This document shows, in pieces, positions 53,824 through 62,649 of a stretch of DNA of 64,000 nucleotides; the stretch's first letter is position 1, and the number at the start of each line of letters is the position of its first letter. Position numbers and translations under genes: made by a program. Under the pieces are notes generated by a model. That model saw only the letters and a program-made list of their open reading frames with translations. It made no database searches and was not told where the DNA came from. The DNA is from Bacilliculturomica massiliensis. Lineage in GTDB: Bacteria > Bacillota > Clostridia > Peptostreptococcales > Anaerovoracaceae. The DNA lies in contig NZ_LR027603.1 in assembly GCF_900605495.1 (NCBI RefSeq), positions 869,997 to 933,996 on the forward strand, written 5' to 3'.

Positions 53824-55134
53824 ATGAAAAATGAATGGCAGGCAGGGTGGAAGCGGGGAATCGCGGCAGCGCTGTGCGGTCTGATGATCTTTGCGCTGGG
53901 CGCATGTGGAAGCGATTCCGGAGAGTCGGGTGGAACGCAGGAGGGAAAGGAGTTCGCCGGGGAAGAGATCGCGGTGCTGCTTCCGCCCTGGTATGAGGAG
54001 GGGATCGCAGCCACGATCCCTGAATTTGAGGAGGCCACCGGTATCAAAGTTAATCTGGAGATCCTCGACTGGGATCCGCTGCGGGATCGGATCGTAACCG
54101 CCTGCTCCAGCGGAAAGGCGCCGGCCGACGTGACTGAATTCAGCTGGGACTGGGTAGGCAACTTTGGAGCGGCGGGCTGGTACGCCCCGCTCAACGACAG
54201 TCTGGACGACGCATTCTGGGCGGACAGCATGACAAAGGATACCTTCAAATACGGGGAAGATTATCTGGCTGTGCCCATCTACAACGATTTCCGGCTGACC
54301 TACGTGAACAAAGCTGACTTTACCGCGGCAGGCATCGAAGCAGTACCGGCGGGAGCGGATGAAATACTGGAGGCGGCCAGGAAGATCAAGGCCAGCGGCG
54401 TGGAGGAATATCCCGTGGCCCTTCCGCTGTCCGCAGTGGCGGCCACCACCACGCCCTGGTTCATGCTGACCAAATCCTATGGGGGCGAGCTGTTCGATGA
54501 AAATTACCAGCCGCTGTTTCTGGAGAAGGATTCCGCCGGATACAGGGCCATGAACTGGATCATGACCGGACTGTCCGAGGGCCTGATCGATCCGGCGTCT
54601 CTGGACTATCAGGGCATGGACGTGGTGGACCGTTTTAAGCTGGGGCAGGGTTCCATCGACATTGCGGGATGGGCCGGAAATGTGACGGAGTATTTCAACA
54701 GCGAAAAAAGCCAGATCTCCGATTCAGTGGAAGTGATCAAGGTACCGGGAGCAGAAGGCGTCAGCCGGACCTACGGACTGCTGGAAGGCGTGGGAATACC
54801 CGCGGCCAGCGAGCATAAGGGCGCTGCGGCGGAATTTATCAAGTGGATCAATCGGCCGGAATTCGTGGAATCCTTCTTCGTGGATTACGGAATTTTCCCC
54901 AGCAGCCAGGCTGTCATCGACAAGCTGGTAGGAGAAGGAAAGATACCGGGAGGCGAAGTGGTGTCGGAGGTCCTTGGCACCATCGAACCGCTGTTTCCTC
55001 AGGGAGCGCCGGAGTGGTACGGAAACTGGGAGAGCGAGACGGCCGCTGTCATGAATCAGATGGCCAAAGGCCAGCTGTCGCTGGACGCAGGGCTGGCCGC
55101 TATCGCCGACGCGGCTGCTAAGCTGCAGAAGTAA
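53824..55134 (+). CDS. ABC transporter substrate-binding lipoprotein (family 1)
   Basis: The start at 53824 follows AAGGGAGAAAG. 436 residues. A signal peptide with lipobox ALGAC at about 20-24 anchors it outside the membrane. The mature part is a sugar-type (family 1) binding protein: EFEEATGIKVNLEILDWDPLRDRI and ADVTEFSWDWVGNF, then PLSAVAATTTPWFML. Such proteins bind sugars, polyols, glycerol-phosphate or spermidine-like ligands; the Trp/Tyr pattern does not decide. Two permease genes follow; no ATPase gene is adjacent, so a shared MsmX-type ATPase is likely. Confidence 0.88.
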   Translation: MKNEWQAGWKRGIAAALCGLMIFALGACGSDSGESGGTQEGKEFAGEEIAVLLPPWYEEGIAATIPEFEEATGIKVNLEILDWDPLRDRIVTACSSGKAPADVTEFSWDWVGNFGAAGWYAPLNDSLDDAFWADSMTKDTFKYGEDYLAVPIYNDFRLTYVNKADFTAAGIEAVPAGADEILEAARKIKASGVEEYPVALPLSAVAATTTPWFMLTKSYGGELFDENYQPLFLEKDSAGYRAMNWIMTGLSEGLIDPASLDYQGMDVVDRFKLGQGSIDIAGWAGNVTEYFNSEKSQISDSVEVIKVPGAEGVSRTYGLLEGVGIPAASEHKGAAAEFIKWINRPEFVESFFVDYGIFPSSQAVIDKLVGEGKIPGGEVVSEVLGTIEPLFPQGAPEWYGNWESETAAVMNQMAKGQLSLDAGLAAIADAAAKLQK

Positions 55135-55172
55135 AAAGATCCAGACCGGTCTGGTCGTATGGAGGTGAGACG

Positions 55173-56045
55173 ATGAAACGGAGAGACAACGATATATTTT
55201 TGCTGTGGCTGCTGCCTATGGCGCTGGTCCTGCTCTGTTTCGTCATCCTGCCTCTGCTGGTGACGGTCGTGGACAGCCTGTATTCCGTAAGTCTGCTGAA
55301 CGTATCGGACCGCAGCTTTGCGGGCGCAGACAACTATCTGACGGTGCTCAAGGACGCCAATGTGCGCACGGCGGCGGGAAACACGCTGTTTTACACTGTC
55401 GTATCGCTGACGGCGGAGACCGTACTAGGAATAGCGGCGGCTGTGGCGCTGAAGGAAAAGTATAGGGGAAGGAGCGTCATTCTGGCTGTGCTGAGCATAC
55501 CGTGGGCGCTGCCCCCCATGGTCAACAGCATGACCTGGAAGCTGATCTTCGACCCATCGGTGGGCATCTTAAACGAAATTCTGCTGCAGTGGGGCGTTAT
55601 CGACGCTTATCAGGTGTGGCTGAACAATCCGGAGTTGTCCAAGTGGTGCGTGACGACCGTTCACGTATGGAAGATGCTTCCTTTCATCGTGATCATAATG
55701 CTGGCCAGACTGCAGACCATGCCCCGGGAAATAATGGAGGCCGCGGAGACGGACGGCGCTTCCGCGGTTCAAAAATTCCGTTATTTCACCTTTCCCTATC
55801 TGCGGCCCGTGCTGTTTATCACCCTGGCTCAGGGGACCATCGGGGCGGTGCATCTCTTTGACGAGCCCTACGCCATGACAGGGACGGCGCTGGACACGCG
55901 CACGCTGCTGATCCAGGATTATCTGACGGCGTTCCGGGAATATAATCTGGGAACGGGTATGGCGCTGGCCCTGCTGATTTCCGTGTCGATCCTACTGCTC
56001 ATGGTGCTCTATGCGAAGCTGGCGGGGAGGCAGGAGGAATGGTAG
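55173..56045 (+). CDS. ABC transporter permease, MalF/UgpA type
   Basis: 290 residues with six hydrophobic segments, starting RRDNDIFLLWLLPMALVLLCF. The EAA loop contacting the ATPase reads EIMEAAETDGASAVQKFRYFTFPYLRPVLF (about 188-217, in pieces EAAETDGAS and FPYLRPV). Forms the channel with the next permease. AGGTGAGACG precedes the start. The stop overlaps the next gene by 7 bp. Confidence 0.9.
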   Translation: MKRRDNDIFLLWLLPMALVLLCFVILPLLVTVVDSLYSVSLLNVSDRSFAGADNYLTVLKDANVRTAAGNTLFYTVVSLTAETVLGIAAAVALKEKYRGRSVILAVLSIPWALPPMVNSMTWKLIFDPSVGILNEILLQWGVIDAYQVWLNNPELSKWCVTTVHVWKMLPFIVIIMLARLQTMPREIMEAAETDGASAVQKFRYFTFPYLRPVLFITLAQGTIGAVHLFDEPYAMTGTALDTRTLLIQDYLTAFREYNLGTGMALALLISVSILLLMVLYAKLAGRQEEW

Positions 56046-56929
56046 AAAACAGAAGATGGCCGGGCATCCGTCCGGCGCGGAAGCTTCACAGAAGAACGAA
56101 TCTTGCGGCTCTGCAGGCCGCCGTGTCGGCGCTGATCCTGCTGTACAGCCTGCTGCCGCTTTACTGGCTGCTGCGCACCAGCCTGATATCGAAAGAAGAC
56201 CTGCTGAAGGCGCCGCCTGCGCTGCTCCCGTCTCCTGCTACGGCGGAACATTTCGCTCGGATCCTGGGGCTGGATGGAAGCAGCCATGTGATCTCTGCGA
56301 ATTTCGTGCGGGCCTTCTGGAATTCGGCGGCCGTATGTCTGGGAGCGACGGCGGCGGTGTGCGCCATCGCCGTACTGGCCGGATACGTGTTCGCCAGATG
56401 GCGCTTTCCCGGAAGCAGAGCGCTGTTTGGCCTGCTGCTGGTCACTATGGTGCTTCCCGCCTACAGCGTTATGCTGCCTCTGTATCGGGTGATGACGGCG
56501 CTTTCGCTCATCGACACAGGTCTTGGGCTGGGGCTGATCTATGTTTCTGCCTTTATGCCGCTGGCTGTCTGGCTTATGAGGAGCTTTTTCCTGACGGTGC
56601 CTATCGAGCTGGAAGAAGCGGCGCAGATGGACGGGGCCGGCCGGTGGCGGCAACTGTTTCTGGTGCTGCCCCTGGCCGCGCCGGGGCTGATCTCGGCTGC
56701 CACCATTACCTTCCTCAGCTGCTGGAGCCAGTATGCGATCCCGCTGGTGTTCGCATCGTCCAAGGCGCAGCCGGTCACTGTATTTCTGTCCACGCTGGTG
56801 GGGAAGACCTCGGTGGAATACGGCCTGATGGCTGCGGGAGGCGTTCTGTCCATACTGCCGCCGCTGCTGGTGGCGGTTTTTCTCAACCGTTATCTGGTGG
56901 CCGGGCTGATGAAGGGCGCGGGCAGGTGA
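56039..56929 (+). CDS. ABC transporter permease, MalG/UgpE type
   Basis: 296 residues, six hydrophobic segments from VSALILLYSLLPLYWLLRTSL to the C-terminal LPPLLVAVFLNRYLVAGLMKGA. The EAA loop reads ELEEAAQMDGAGRWRQLF and LPLAAPGLI. Together with the preceding permease and lipoprotein it is a carbohydrate-class importer lacking its own ATPase. Its end is followed by a GC-rich 100-bp spacer with short direct repeats (GAGCGCTGGCAGG, about 56993-57027). Confidence 0.9.
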   Translation: MVENRRWPGIRPARKLHRRTNLAALQAAVSALILLYSLLPLYWLLRTSLISKEDLLKAPPALLPSPATAEHFARILGLDGSSHVISANFVRAFWNSAAVCLGATAAVCAIAVLAGYVFARWRFPGSRALFGLLLVTMVLPAYSVMLPLYRVMTALSLIDTGLGLGLIYVSAFMPLAVWLMRSFFLTVPIELEEAAQMDGAGRWRQLFLVLPLAAPGLISAATITFLSCWSQYAIPLVFASSKAQPVTVFLSTLVGKTSVEYGLMAAGGVLSILPPLLVAVFLNRYLVAGLMKGAGR

Positions 56930-56991
56930 AGAACGCGGCAGGCGATGGGTGCTGGAACAGATGTGCGGCGGGACCGATGCCAGAGCGGCGA

Positions 56992-57027
56992 AGAGCGCTG
57001 GCAGGTTAAGAGCGCTGGCAGGCGATG
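56992..57027 (+). repeat. Short direct repeat after the permease gene
   Basis: AGAGCGCTGGCAGG occurs at 56992-57005 and 57009-57022, 17 bp apart, with a related GCGGCAGGCGATG nearby. It lies at the junction with the minus-strand wall enzyme gene. Confidence 0.6.
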
Positions 57028-57032
57028 GACAG

Positions 57033-58889
57033 CTACAAGATCCCGTGTTTCTGGAAAAAGTCGGCGGAGGAAAGATTGGGCGGCCGCAGGATGCGCTTCA
57101 GAACATAGAGCGAATCCTCCGACCGCTCCGCCTTTTTCAGCGGGAAATAGTTGATTCCCTCGGTACAGCTCAGAGTAGCTTCAAAGCCCATGCTTTTCAG
57201 CAGATCTGTGGAGCCGTCGCTCATGAACCCGAAGGGATAGGCGAAGGTGTTGGGCAGCCATCCGGTCTGTTCCAGAATGCGCTGCTGCAGCCGCACTACG
57301 TCCTGCTCCAGCACGTTTTTGTAGACCTCCACGGTCTCGCCGGGGTTTTGAGAGCAGCCTTTTCGCCCCTTGTCGTAGGTGTGCATATTGTAGGTGTGAT
57401 TTTGGATCTCCACGTGTCCTGATTCGATCATTTCGTTGATCTCATCCCAGGTGACGTGGGAGTAATTGGGATGATCCGCGTCCTTTAAGCTGAAATCATC
57501 GCTGCACTTTCCGATGATGGAGATGACGGCCTTTGCGCCGTATTCCTTCAGAAGGGGATAGGCGTAGAGGTAGTTGTTGTAATAGCCGTCGTCAAAGGAC
57601 AGAACAATGGGTTTTTCCGGCAGGGGAGAGCCCTTTTTTACATAGTCGATGAGCTGAGTCATGGTGATGGTCTCATAGCCCTTCTCCTTCAGATATTTCA
57701 GGTCATCTTCAAAACGGTCGGGGGATATGACGAATTTGTTCTGCCTGGCGGCGTCCTTCAGAAGACCGTGGTACATGATGATGGGAACAGACAGACTGTC
57801 TTCCGGCACTTTTGAGGCGGCCGCCACGGCCAGCGTCTCTTTGTCTGCGCCCCCGGCGCTGCCTTCCGCCGCCGAATCACGGTAGCCGTAGACCCGGGTA
57901 AATTCTCTGGAACCCTCTTTCTGTTCCACTGTCACTCTGTGCTTTGAGAGCAGGCGGGTGATATCGTAGAGGTCGATCCAGATCTGACTGGGGCTGTCTT
58001 TTTTATCCTCTTCAAAAATAAGCTGCATGCCGTAGTGCAGATGGGGCTCGTCGATGTTGTTGACATTTTCTTTGAGACTGTAGCCGGTCTGACCGGAATA
58101 GCCGATCACATCCCCGGCGGTAACGGCTTTTCCGATGTAGAGATTGGCGGCGTAGGGGGAATCCTTGCGCAAATGGGCGTAATAGTAATATCTGGTGTTA
58201 TCCAGACTTCGGATGCCGATGCGCCAGCCCCCGTACTGGTTCCAGCCCAGAGCTTCCACGATGCCGCTTTCCACGCTGACCACCGGCGTGCCGGTGCTGA
58301 TCATCAGATCGTGTCCCAGGTGCTTTCTGGCGTAGCCATAGGTCCGGCCGCTCCCAAAATCGTCGTAGTCGTTGTACCAGTAGCCCTCCGCAATGGGGGA
58401 AAACGCCTTCAGCCCGTACTGTTTCACCCAGGTCAGCTGATCCGAGCCTTCCTTCTTCACCTGCACCTCATATTCGCCTACCATGCCGCCCAGCACGGCG
58501 GTATAGGCGCGCAGATAGTAGTTGTAATACTTCATTTTTTTTGCCAGATGGGCCGTGTATTCGCCTTCCTTCAGCTGCGCCGCCAGCTTTTCCATATCGT
58601 CGGCGCGGTATTGAGAGAAGTCGCCGCCGTATTTGGCGCCCAGATAGGCCAGCAGTTCGATCCAGTTCACATGCGTTTCCGACCTGTAGCTTTCCACGTC
58701 GTAGTTCAGCGCCTTTTCCATGGCCTCATAGGGGACGTCGAACTCTACCCATTTGATAGGCTGGTCGTTTCTCACGGGAAGGCTGGCGGCCAGTCCGGGA
58801 CGCACAGGTCCCGGGAGCAGGTAAACTGCAGCCACGGAGAGCAGCAGGACAAATGCCAGAAAAGGCGGCAATATTTTTTTCAGTCGCAA
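57033..58889 (-). CDS. Fused M23 peptidase and NodB polysaccharide deacetylase, exported
   Basis: 618 residues. A hydrophobic N-terminal segment (about 8-26) anchors or exports it. A helical region is followed by an M23-type domain with HLGHDLM (HxGxD, residues 190-194) and EPHLHYGMQL (HxH), the zinc ligands of LytM endopeptidases. The C-terminal NodB domain (about 375-600) has IIMYHG, SFDDGYYNN (metal Asp pair), EIQNHTYNMH and AYPFGFMS. It could cleave cross-bridges and deacetylate glycans in one chain. The fusion is unusual. Monocistronic, opposite to its neighbours. Confidence 0.87.
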   Translation of the reverse strand: MRLKKILPPFLAFVLLLSVAAVYLLPGPVRPGLAASLPVRNDQPIKWVEFDVPYEAMEKALNYDVESYRSETHVNWIELLAYLGAKYGGDFSQYRADDMEKLAAQLKEGEYTAHLAKKMKYYNYYLRAYTAVLGGMVGEYEVQVKKEGSDQLTWVKQYGLKAFSPIAEGYWYNDYDDFGSGRTYGYARKHLGHDLMISTGTPVVSVESGIVEALGWNQYGGWRIGIRSLDNTRYYYYAHLRKDSPYAANLYIGKAVTAGDVIGYSGQTGYSLKENVNNIDEPHLHYGMQLIFEEDKKDSPSQIWIDLYDITRLLSKHRVTVEQKEGSREFTRVYGYRDSAAEGSAGGADKETLAVAAASKVPEDSLSVPIIMYHGLLKDAARQNKFVISPDRFEDDLKYLKEKGYETITMTQLIDYVKKGSPLPEKPIVLSFDDGYYNNYLYAYPLLKEYGAKAVISIIGKCSDDFSLKDADHPNYSHVTWDEINEMIESGHVEIQNHTYNMHTYDKGRKGCSQNPGETVEVYKNVLEQDVVRLQQRILEQTGWLPNTFAYPFGFMSDGSTDLLKSMGFEATLSCTEGINYFPLKKAERSEDSLYVLKRILRPPNLSSADFFQKHGIL

Positions 58890-59050
58890 GGTCTAACCTC
58901 CTGTATTTTACGCGCCGTATGCCGTCCGCCGTTCTGACGGCAGCGGGCGCCCGCAGGGCTGATACGGCTTCTGTCAGATGGAACGGGCGCGCCGCGCTGC
59001 GCCGCCGGCGGACGGACGCGGGGCGTCAGCGCCCTTTATGGAAAATAACT

Positions 59051-59079
59051 ATGCAAATCACCGTCAACTTATGTATAAT
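59051..59079 (+). promoter_or_regulatory. Sigma-A promoter upstream of the small helical protein
   Basis: TATAAT at 59074-59079 with a weak -35 ATGCAA (59051-59056) at 17 bp. About 110 bp of leader follows. The rest of 58890-59187 shows nothing else clear. Confidence 0.5.
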
Positions 59080-59187
59080 AGAAGGGGCGGCAGACAGCGC
59101 TTTGGCTCGTTGCCGGCGGTACGCAGACAAGGGTTAACACCCAGCCTGCAGGCGGCGCACAGATAAACAAAAGAGGAGGGATCGGCC

Positions 59188-59442
59188 ATGGCATTTCTTG
59201 ATAAGGTCACAGACATGGGGAGAACAGCGGCGAAAAAATCCGAGGAGATGATGGACGTCGCAAAGACGAAGCTGAAGATCAGTGAGAACAAGTCGATCAT
59301 GAAAGATTTTGAGATCGAGATCGGAAAGCTGGTGTACGCAAAGTATCAGAAGGGGGAGGCGCTGGATGTGCAGCTCCTGGAGCTGTGCGAGAAAATAAAG
59401 GAGAAGGAAGCGGAGAACTCCCGTCTGGAGTCTGCTCTGTAG
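59188..59442 (+). CDS. Small helical protein of unknown function
   Basis: 84 residues, almost wholly helical and charged (MAFLDKVTDMGRTAAKKSEEM, then KSIMKDFEIEIGKLVYAKYQKG). The N-terminus resembles zinc-ribbon proteins of the type MAFFDKLGE seen in Firmicutes, but there are no paired Cys, only one Cys near residue 70. AGAGGAGGGAT precedes the start. mtaB begins 12 bp downstream. Confidence 0.7.
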   Translation: MAFLDKVTDMGRTAAKKSEEMMDVAKTKLKISENKSIMKDFEIEIGKLVYAKYQKGEALDVQLLELCEKIKEKEAENSRLESAL

Positions 59443-59454
59443 ACGAGTCGATTT

Positions 59455-60912
59455 ATGAAAATTGCGTTTTACACCCTTGGGTGCAAGGTAAATCAATACG
59501 AAACACAGGGATTAAAAGAAAAATTTATAGCCCGCGGAGATGAAGTGGTGGGCGATCTGGACTATGCGGACGTGTATGTGATCAATACCTGCACGGTGAC
59601 GGGGCTGTCAGACCGGAAATCCCGCCAGTACATCCGCAGGACGAAGCGGATCAATCCGGACAGCATCACCGCAGTCATCGGCTGCTACGCCCAGATCAGC
59701 CCCGAGGAGGTGGCGGCCGTCGAAGGCGTGGATATCGTGGCGGGCACCAATGAAAAACACCGCCTGCCGGAATTTGTTGACGAGCTGTTGTCGGAGAGAA
59801 AAGCGGCGGCTTCCGGAGAGGGAGACGGTCCGTGTGCGGGGCTTCCAGCAGGACAGTCCACTGGAAAGGCCGGGGAACAGGCCGCGGAACAAGCTGCGGG
59901 GCGGAGAACGGGGGCCGCGGCGGGTCCGCTGCTTCACGTGCTGGATTACAGCCAATTGACCGCTTATGAAGAGACGGGGATCATCACGTCCATGGAATCC
60001 CGGACGAGAGCGTTCATCAAGATACAGGAGGGCTGCAACCGGTTCTGCACGTACTGTGTGATCCCCTATGCCAGAGGCACGCTGCGCAGCCGGCGCAGGG
60101 AAGATATACTGCGGGAGGCGGAGAGCCTGATCGCAAGGGGTTTTCGGGAGCTGGTGCTCACGGGGATCAACACTGCTCTTTACGGCATGGAGCCGGGCTT
60201 CCCGGAGGAAGAGGACGGGACCCGCGGCGTGGAGGTGATCATCCGCGAACTCTGCGCGCTGCCGGGGGATTTCCGGATCCGTCTCAGCTCTCTGGAACCC
60301 ACGGTAGTCAACGCCGAGTATGTGGCGGGACTGATGAAATACGATAAGCTGTGCCGTCACCTGCATCTGTCGCTGCAGAGCGGAAGCGACAGCGTGCTCG
60401 CTGCCATGAACCGCAGATACGACAGAGCAGAATACCTGCGCATCGTCCGGGCGCTGAAGGATTTCGACCCTAACTACGGGATATCAACGGACATTATCGT
60501 GGGCTTTCCCGGAGAGACGGAGAGCGATTTTCGGGACACCCTGGACATGGTAGAGCAGGCGGGTTTCTGCAAGGTCCACGCGTTTAAGTATTCCCGCAGG
60601 AAAGGTACGAAGGCGGCGGAGATGAAAGGGCAGGTAGCGCCGGAAGTGAAAGCCCGGCGCAGCGCGCAGCTCATCGAAGCAGGACAGCTGCAGGCCCGGG
60701 CCTTTTTCCGGAAAAACGCCGGGACTGTGCGCAGAGTGCTCTTCGAGGAGTTTGATGAAAAGACCGGTTATTTTCGCGGCCATACGGATAATTTTATCGA
60801 GGTCTACTGCGGCGGGCCCGAGGACGGAACGGATCTGTCAAACACCTTTGCCCACGTCCGGCTGACCGAACCCTTTGCCGGGGGGATGAAAGGTGTTCCC
60901 GTGGGAAAATAA
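59455..60912 (+). CDS. mtaB: tRNA (N6-threonylcarbamoyladenosine(37)-C2)-methylthiotransferase MtaB
   Basis: Adds a methylthio group to t6A37 of tRNA. 485 residues, longer than the usual 430-450. The N-terminal UPF0004 domain has YTLGCKVNQYET, NTCTVTG and VIGCYAQ, giving three Fe-S cysteines. The radical SAM site is EGCNRFCTYCVIPYARG (CxxxCxxC). Between them lies an insertion of about 45 Gly/Ala/Glu-rich residues (CAGLPAGQSTGKAGEQ and on), not part of the fold. A TRAM domain ends the chain. The ribosome site is weak. Normally directly behind rsmE. Confidence 0.94.
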   Translation: MKIAFYTLGCKVNQYETQGLKEKFIARGDEVVGDLDYADVYVINTCTVTGLSDRKSRQYIRRTKRINPDSITAVIGCYAQISPEEVAAVEGVDIVAGTNEKHRLPEFVDELLSERKAAASGEGDGPCAGLPAGQSTGKAGEQAAEQAAGRRTGAAAGPLLHVLDYSQLTAYEETGIITSMESRTRAFIKIQEGCNRFCTYCVIPYARGTLRSRRREDILREAESLIARGFRELVLTGINTALYGMEPGFPEEEDGTRGVEVIIRELCALPGDFRIRLSSLEPTVVNAEYVAGLMKYDKLCRHLHLSLQSGSDSVLAAMNRRYDRAEYLRIVRALKDFDPNYGISTDIIVGFPGETESDFRDTLDMVEQAGFCKVHAFKYSRRKGTKAAEMKGQVAPEVKARRSAQLIEAGQLQARAFFRKNAGTVRRVLFEEFDEKTGYFRGHTDNFIEVYCGGPEDGTDLSNTFAHVRLTEPFAGGMKGVPVGK

Positions 60913-61003
60913 AAGGCGTTCCAGTCGGAGAGACGGGCCGTTGCGGCTCTGGCCGCCGGAGCGAGGGCGCACCCGGAATAGGGGCAGAAAGAGAAAACAT
61001 CCA

Positions 61004-61031
61004 TTGACATTTTCCGGGACTGTGCTATGAT
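61004..61031 (+). promoter_or_regulatory. Sigma-A promoter of the HIT protein gene
   Basis: TTGACA (61004-61009), 16-bp spacer, TATGAT (61026-61031), with TG one base before (extended -10). Confidence 0.75.
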
Positions 61032-61110
61032 AGTTTAAAAGTTTCCTGTGGAAACTTATCCGCGCTCCGCGCTTATTTATTTTTTTACAAAAGAACAGGA
61101 GATGAAAACC

Positions 61111-61452
61111 ATGTCGGACTGCATATTCTGCAAGATCGCGAATCGAGAGATCCCCTCGGACCTGGTATACGAGGATGATGTCATCGCAGCGTTTCACGAT
61201 CTGGAGCCCCAGGCTCCCGTCCATGTGCTCATCGTTCCGAAAAAACATATCGAATCTTTAGACGATGTGGATTTTGAGGATATGGAAGCGATGGGCTGGC
61301 TGATGAAAAAAGTGAAGGACATCGCAAAAGATCTTGGGTTGGAAAACGGCTACCGCCTGGTGTGCAACACCGGCGAAGACGGGATGCAGACCGTAAAGCA
61401 TCTGCATTTCCATCTGCTGGGCAGGCGCAAAATGACCTGGCCGCCGGGCTGA
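61111..61452 (+). CDS. HIT-family nucleotide-binding protein
   Basis: The start at 61111 (MSDCIFCKIANREIPSDLVY) has AGGAG 9 bp upstream; an ATG at 61102 abuts it. 113 residues, normal for the PKCI/HINT branch. The CxxC of DCIFCK near the N-terminus and the histidine triad HLHFHLLG near residue 98-105 are intact. Probably an AMP-lysine or AMP-acyl hydrolase (family knowledge). Sits between mtaB and rpsU as in other Clostridia. Confidence 0.93.
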   Translation: MSDCIFCKIANREIPSDLVYEDDVIAAFHDLEPQAPVHVLIVPKKHIESLDDVDFEDMEAMGWLMKKVKDIAKDLGLENGYRLVCNTGEDGMQTVKHLHFHLLGRRKMTWPPG

Positions 61453-61495
61453 TGGGGACAGGCATCGGGATTTATACTTTTGAATCAAAAAAACC

Positions 61496-61524
61496 TTGCG
61501 TAAATCCGAAAAAGCATGTATAAT
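61496..61524 (+). promoter_or_regulatory. Sigma-A promoter of rpsU
   Basis: TTGCGT (61496-61501), 17-bp spacer, TATAAT (61519-61524), 75 bp before rpsU. Confidence 0.8.
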
Positions 61525-61599
61525 ATTCACGTTATAGGCGAATTCGTTCGGATAAGCATCAAAATGATTTCGAAAAAAGTCAGGAGGTGAAACGAATAA

Positions 61600-61779
61600 A
61601 TGGCACAGGTAATTGTGAGAGAAAACGAAAGCTTGGAAAGCGCGCTGAAGAGATTTAAGCGTTCCTGCGCGAGAGACGGCGTAATGTCTGAACTCAGAAA
61701 AAGAGAACATTACGAGAAGCCCAGCGTAAAGAGAAAGAAAAAGTCCGAAGCCGCGAGGAAAAAGGCGAAAAAGTTCTAA
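61600..61779 (+). CDS. rpsU: 30S ribosomal protein S21
   Basis: 59 residues, starting [21 protein letters not shown] and ending in a Lys/Arg-rich tail ([16 protein letters not shown]). The single Cys in RSCARDGVM is at the usual site. S21 helps initiation by binding the mRNA platform. AGGAGGTGA precedes the start. Conserved neighbour of yqeY, 22 bp downstream. Confidence 0.96.
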   Translation: MAQVIVRENESLESALKRFKRSCARDGVMSELRKREHYEKPSVKRKKKSEAARKKAKKF

Positions 61780-61801
61780 AAGCTAAAAGAGGTGTTCACC
61801 T

Positions 61802-62254
61802 ATGTCTTTAAAAGACAAACTTGCTGCGGATTTCAAAGAGGCCATGAAGGCCCACGACGAAGTGCGCAAAAATACGGTTAATCTGGCCCGTGCCGCTGTG
61901 AAGCAGTACGAGGTGGATAACAGAAAAGAGCTTGATGATCAGGGGATTATCGAAATCCTGACCAAACAGGTTAAGATGCGGAAAGATGCCCTCTCTGATT
62001 TTGAAAAAGCAGGAAGAACGGATTTAGCCGAAGCATATAACAAGGAAATAGAGGTCCTCATGACCTATCTGCCGGAGCAGATGACGGAAGCGGAGATCGC
62101 GGAAATCGTGAAGCAGACGGCGGCGGATCTGGGAATCGAAGGCGGCAGCGGAAAGCCGAACTTCGGTAAGCTCATGGGAGCCGTTATGCCGAAAGTCAAG
62201 GGCAGAGCGGACGGCGGAGCGGTCAAAAAGGTACTGGAAGAATTTCTCGCTTAG
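61802..62254 (+). CDS. yqeY: GatB/YqeY domain protein
   Basis: 150 residues. MSLKDKLAADFKEAMKAHDE, then LARAAVKQYEVDN, and the C-terminal GKPNFGKLMGAVMPKVKGRADGG are typical of YqeY, which resembles the tail domain of GatB and probably helps tRNA-dependent amidation or tRNA handling (family inference). Full length. Follows rpsU in one transcript; a hairpin with T-run lies about 45 bp after the stop. Confidence 0.93.
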   Translation: MSLKDKLAADFKEAMKAHDEVRKNTVNLARAAVKQYEVDNRKELDDQGIIEILTKQVKMRKDALSDFEKAGRTDLAEAYNKEIEVLMTYLPEQMTEAEIAEIVKQTAADLGIEGGSGKPNFGKLMGAVMPKVKGRADGGAVKKVLEEFLA

Positions 62255-62298
62255 CTCCGAAGACCTGAGGGGCTTCTGAGTCGATGAATTTTACATGT

Positions 62299-62342
62299 AA
62301 AAAAGGCTGTAGACAAGAAATAACTTGGATGCAGCTTTTTTT
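62299..62342 (+). terminator. Terminator after yqeY
   Basis: AAAAAAGGCTG (62299-62309) pairs with CAGC followed by seven T (62332-62342), with one bulged G. Confidence 0.75.
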
Positions 62343-62429
62343 GTGCTGGAAAGGGGTTGTTCGATACCGTTCGTGGGGCTGCAGCCAGGAGGGGGGCCGG
62401 CTCGTTCCGGCTATATGCTGGCGCGGAAT

Positions 62430-62540
62430 AACAGGGGCTGGGATTCATTGGACTGGGAAAGCGCCGGGCTTGAGGGACCATTCGACTGAGGAAAGCGCCG
62501 GGCTGGGGGCTCGCTCTTTGGACTGGGAGGCGTCGGATCA
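62430..62540 (+). repeat. Degenerate ~37-bp repeats, intergenic
   Basis: GGAAAGCGCCGGGCT occurs at 62456-62470 and 62493-62507 and a decayed third (GGGAGGCGTCGG, near 62524-62535), each in similar surroundings (GACTG before, GGGG/GAGGG after). Non-coding as far as can be seen. Confidence 0.65.
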
Positions 62541-62649
62541 CTGGATCCTGCGATCATGATCGGACTGCTGGATCTATCGTTAACAGCGTGGGTGTAGGGC
62601 GCTTTGCTGCTCAGCGGAATGGGCAGCCCGGCGGCATCTTTGAGCTTCA

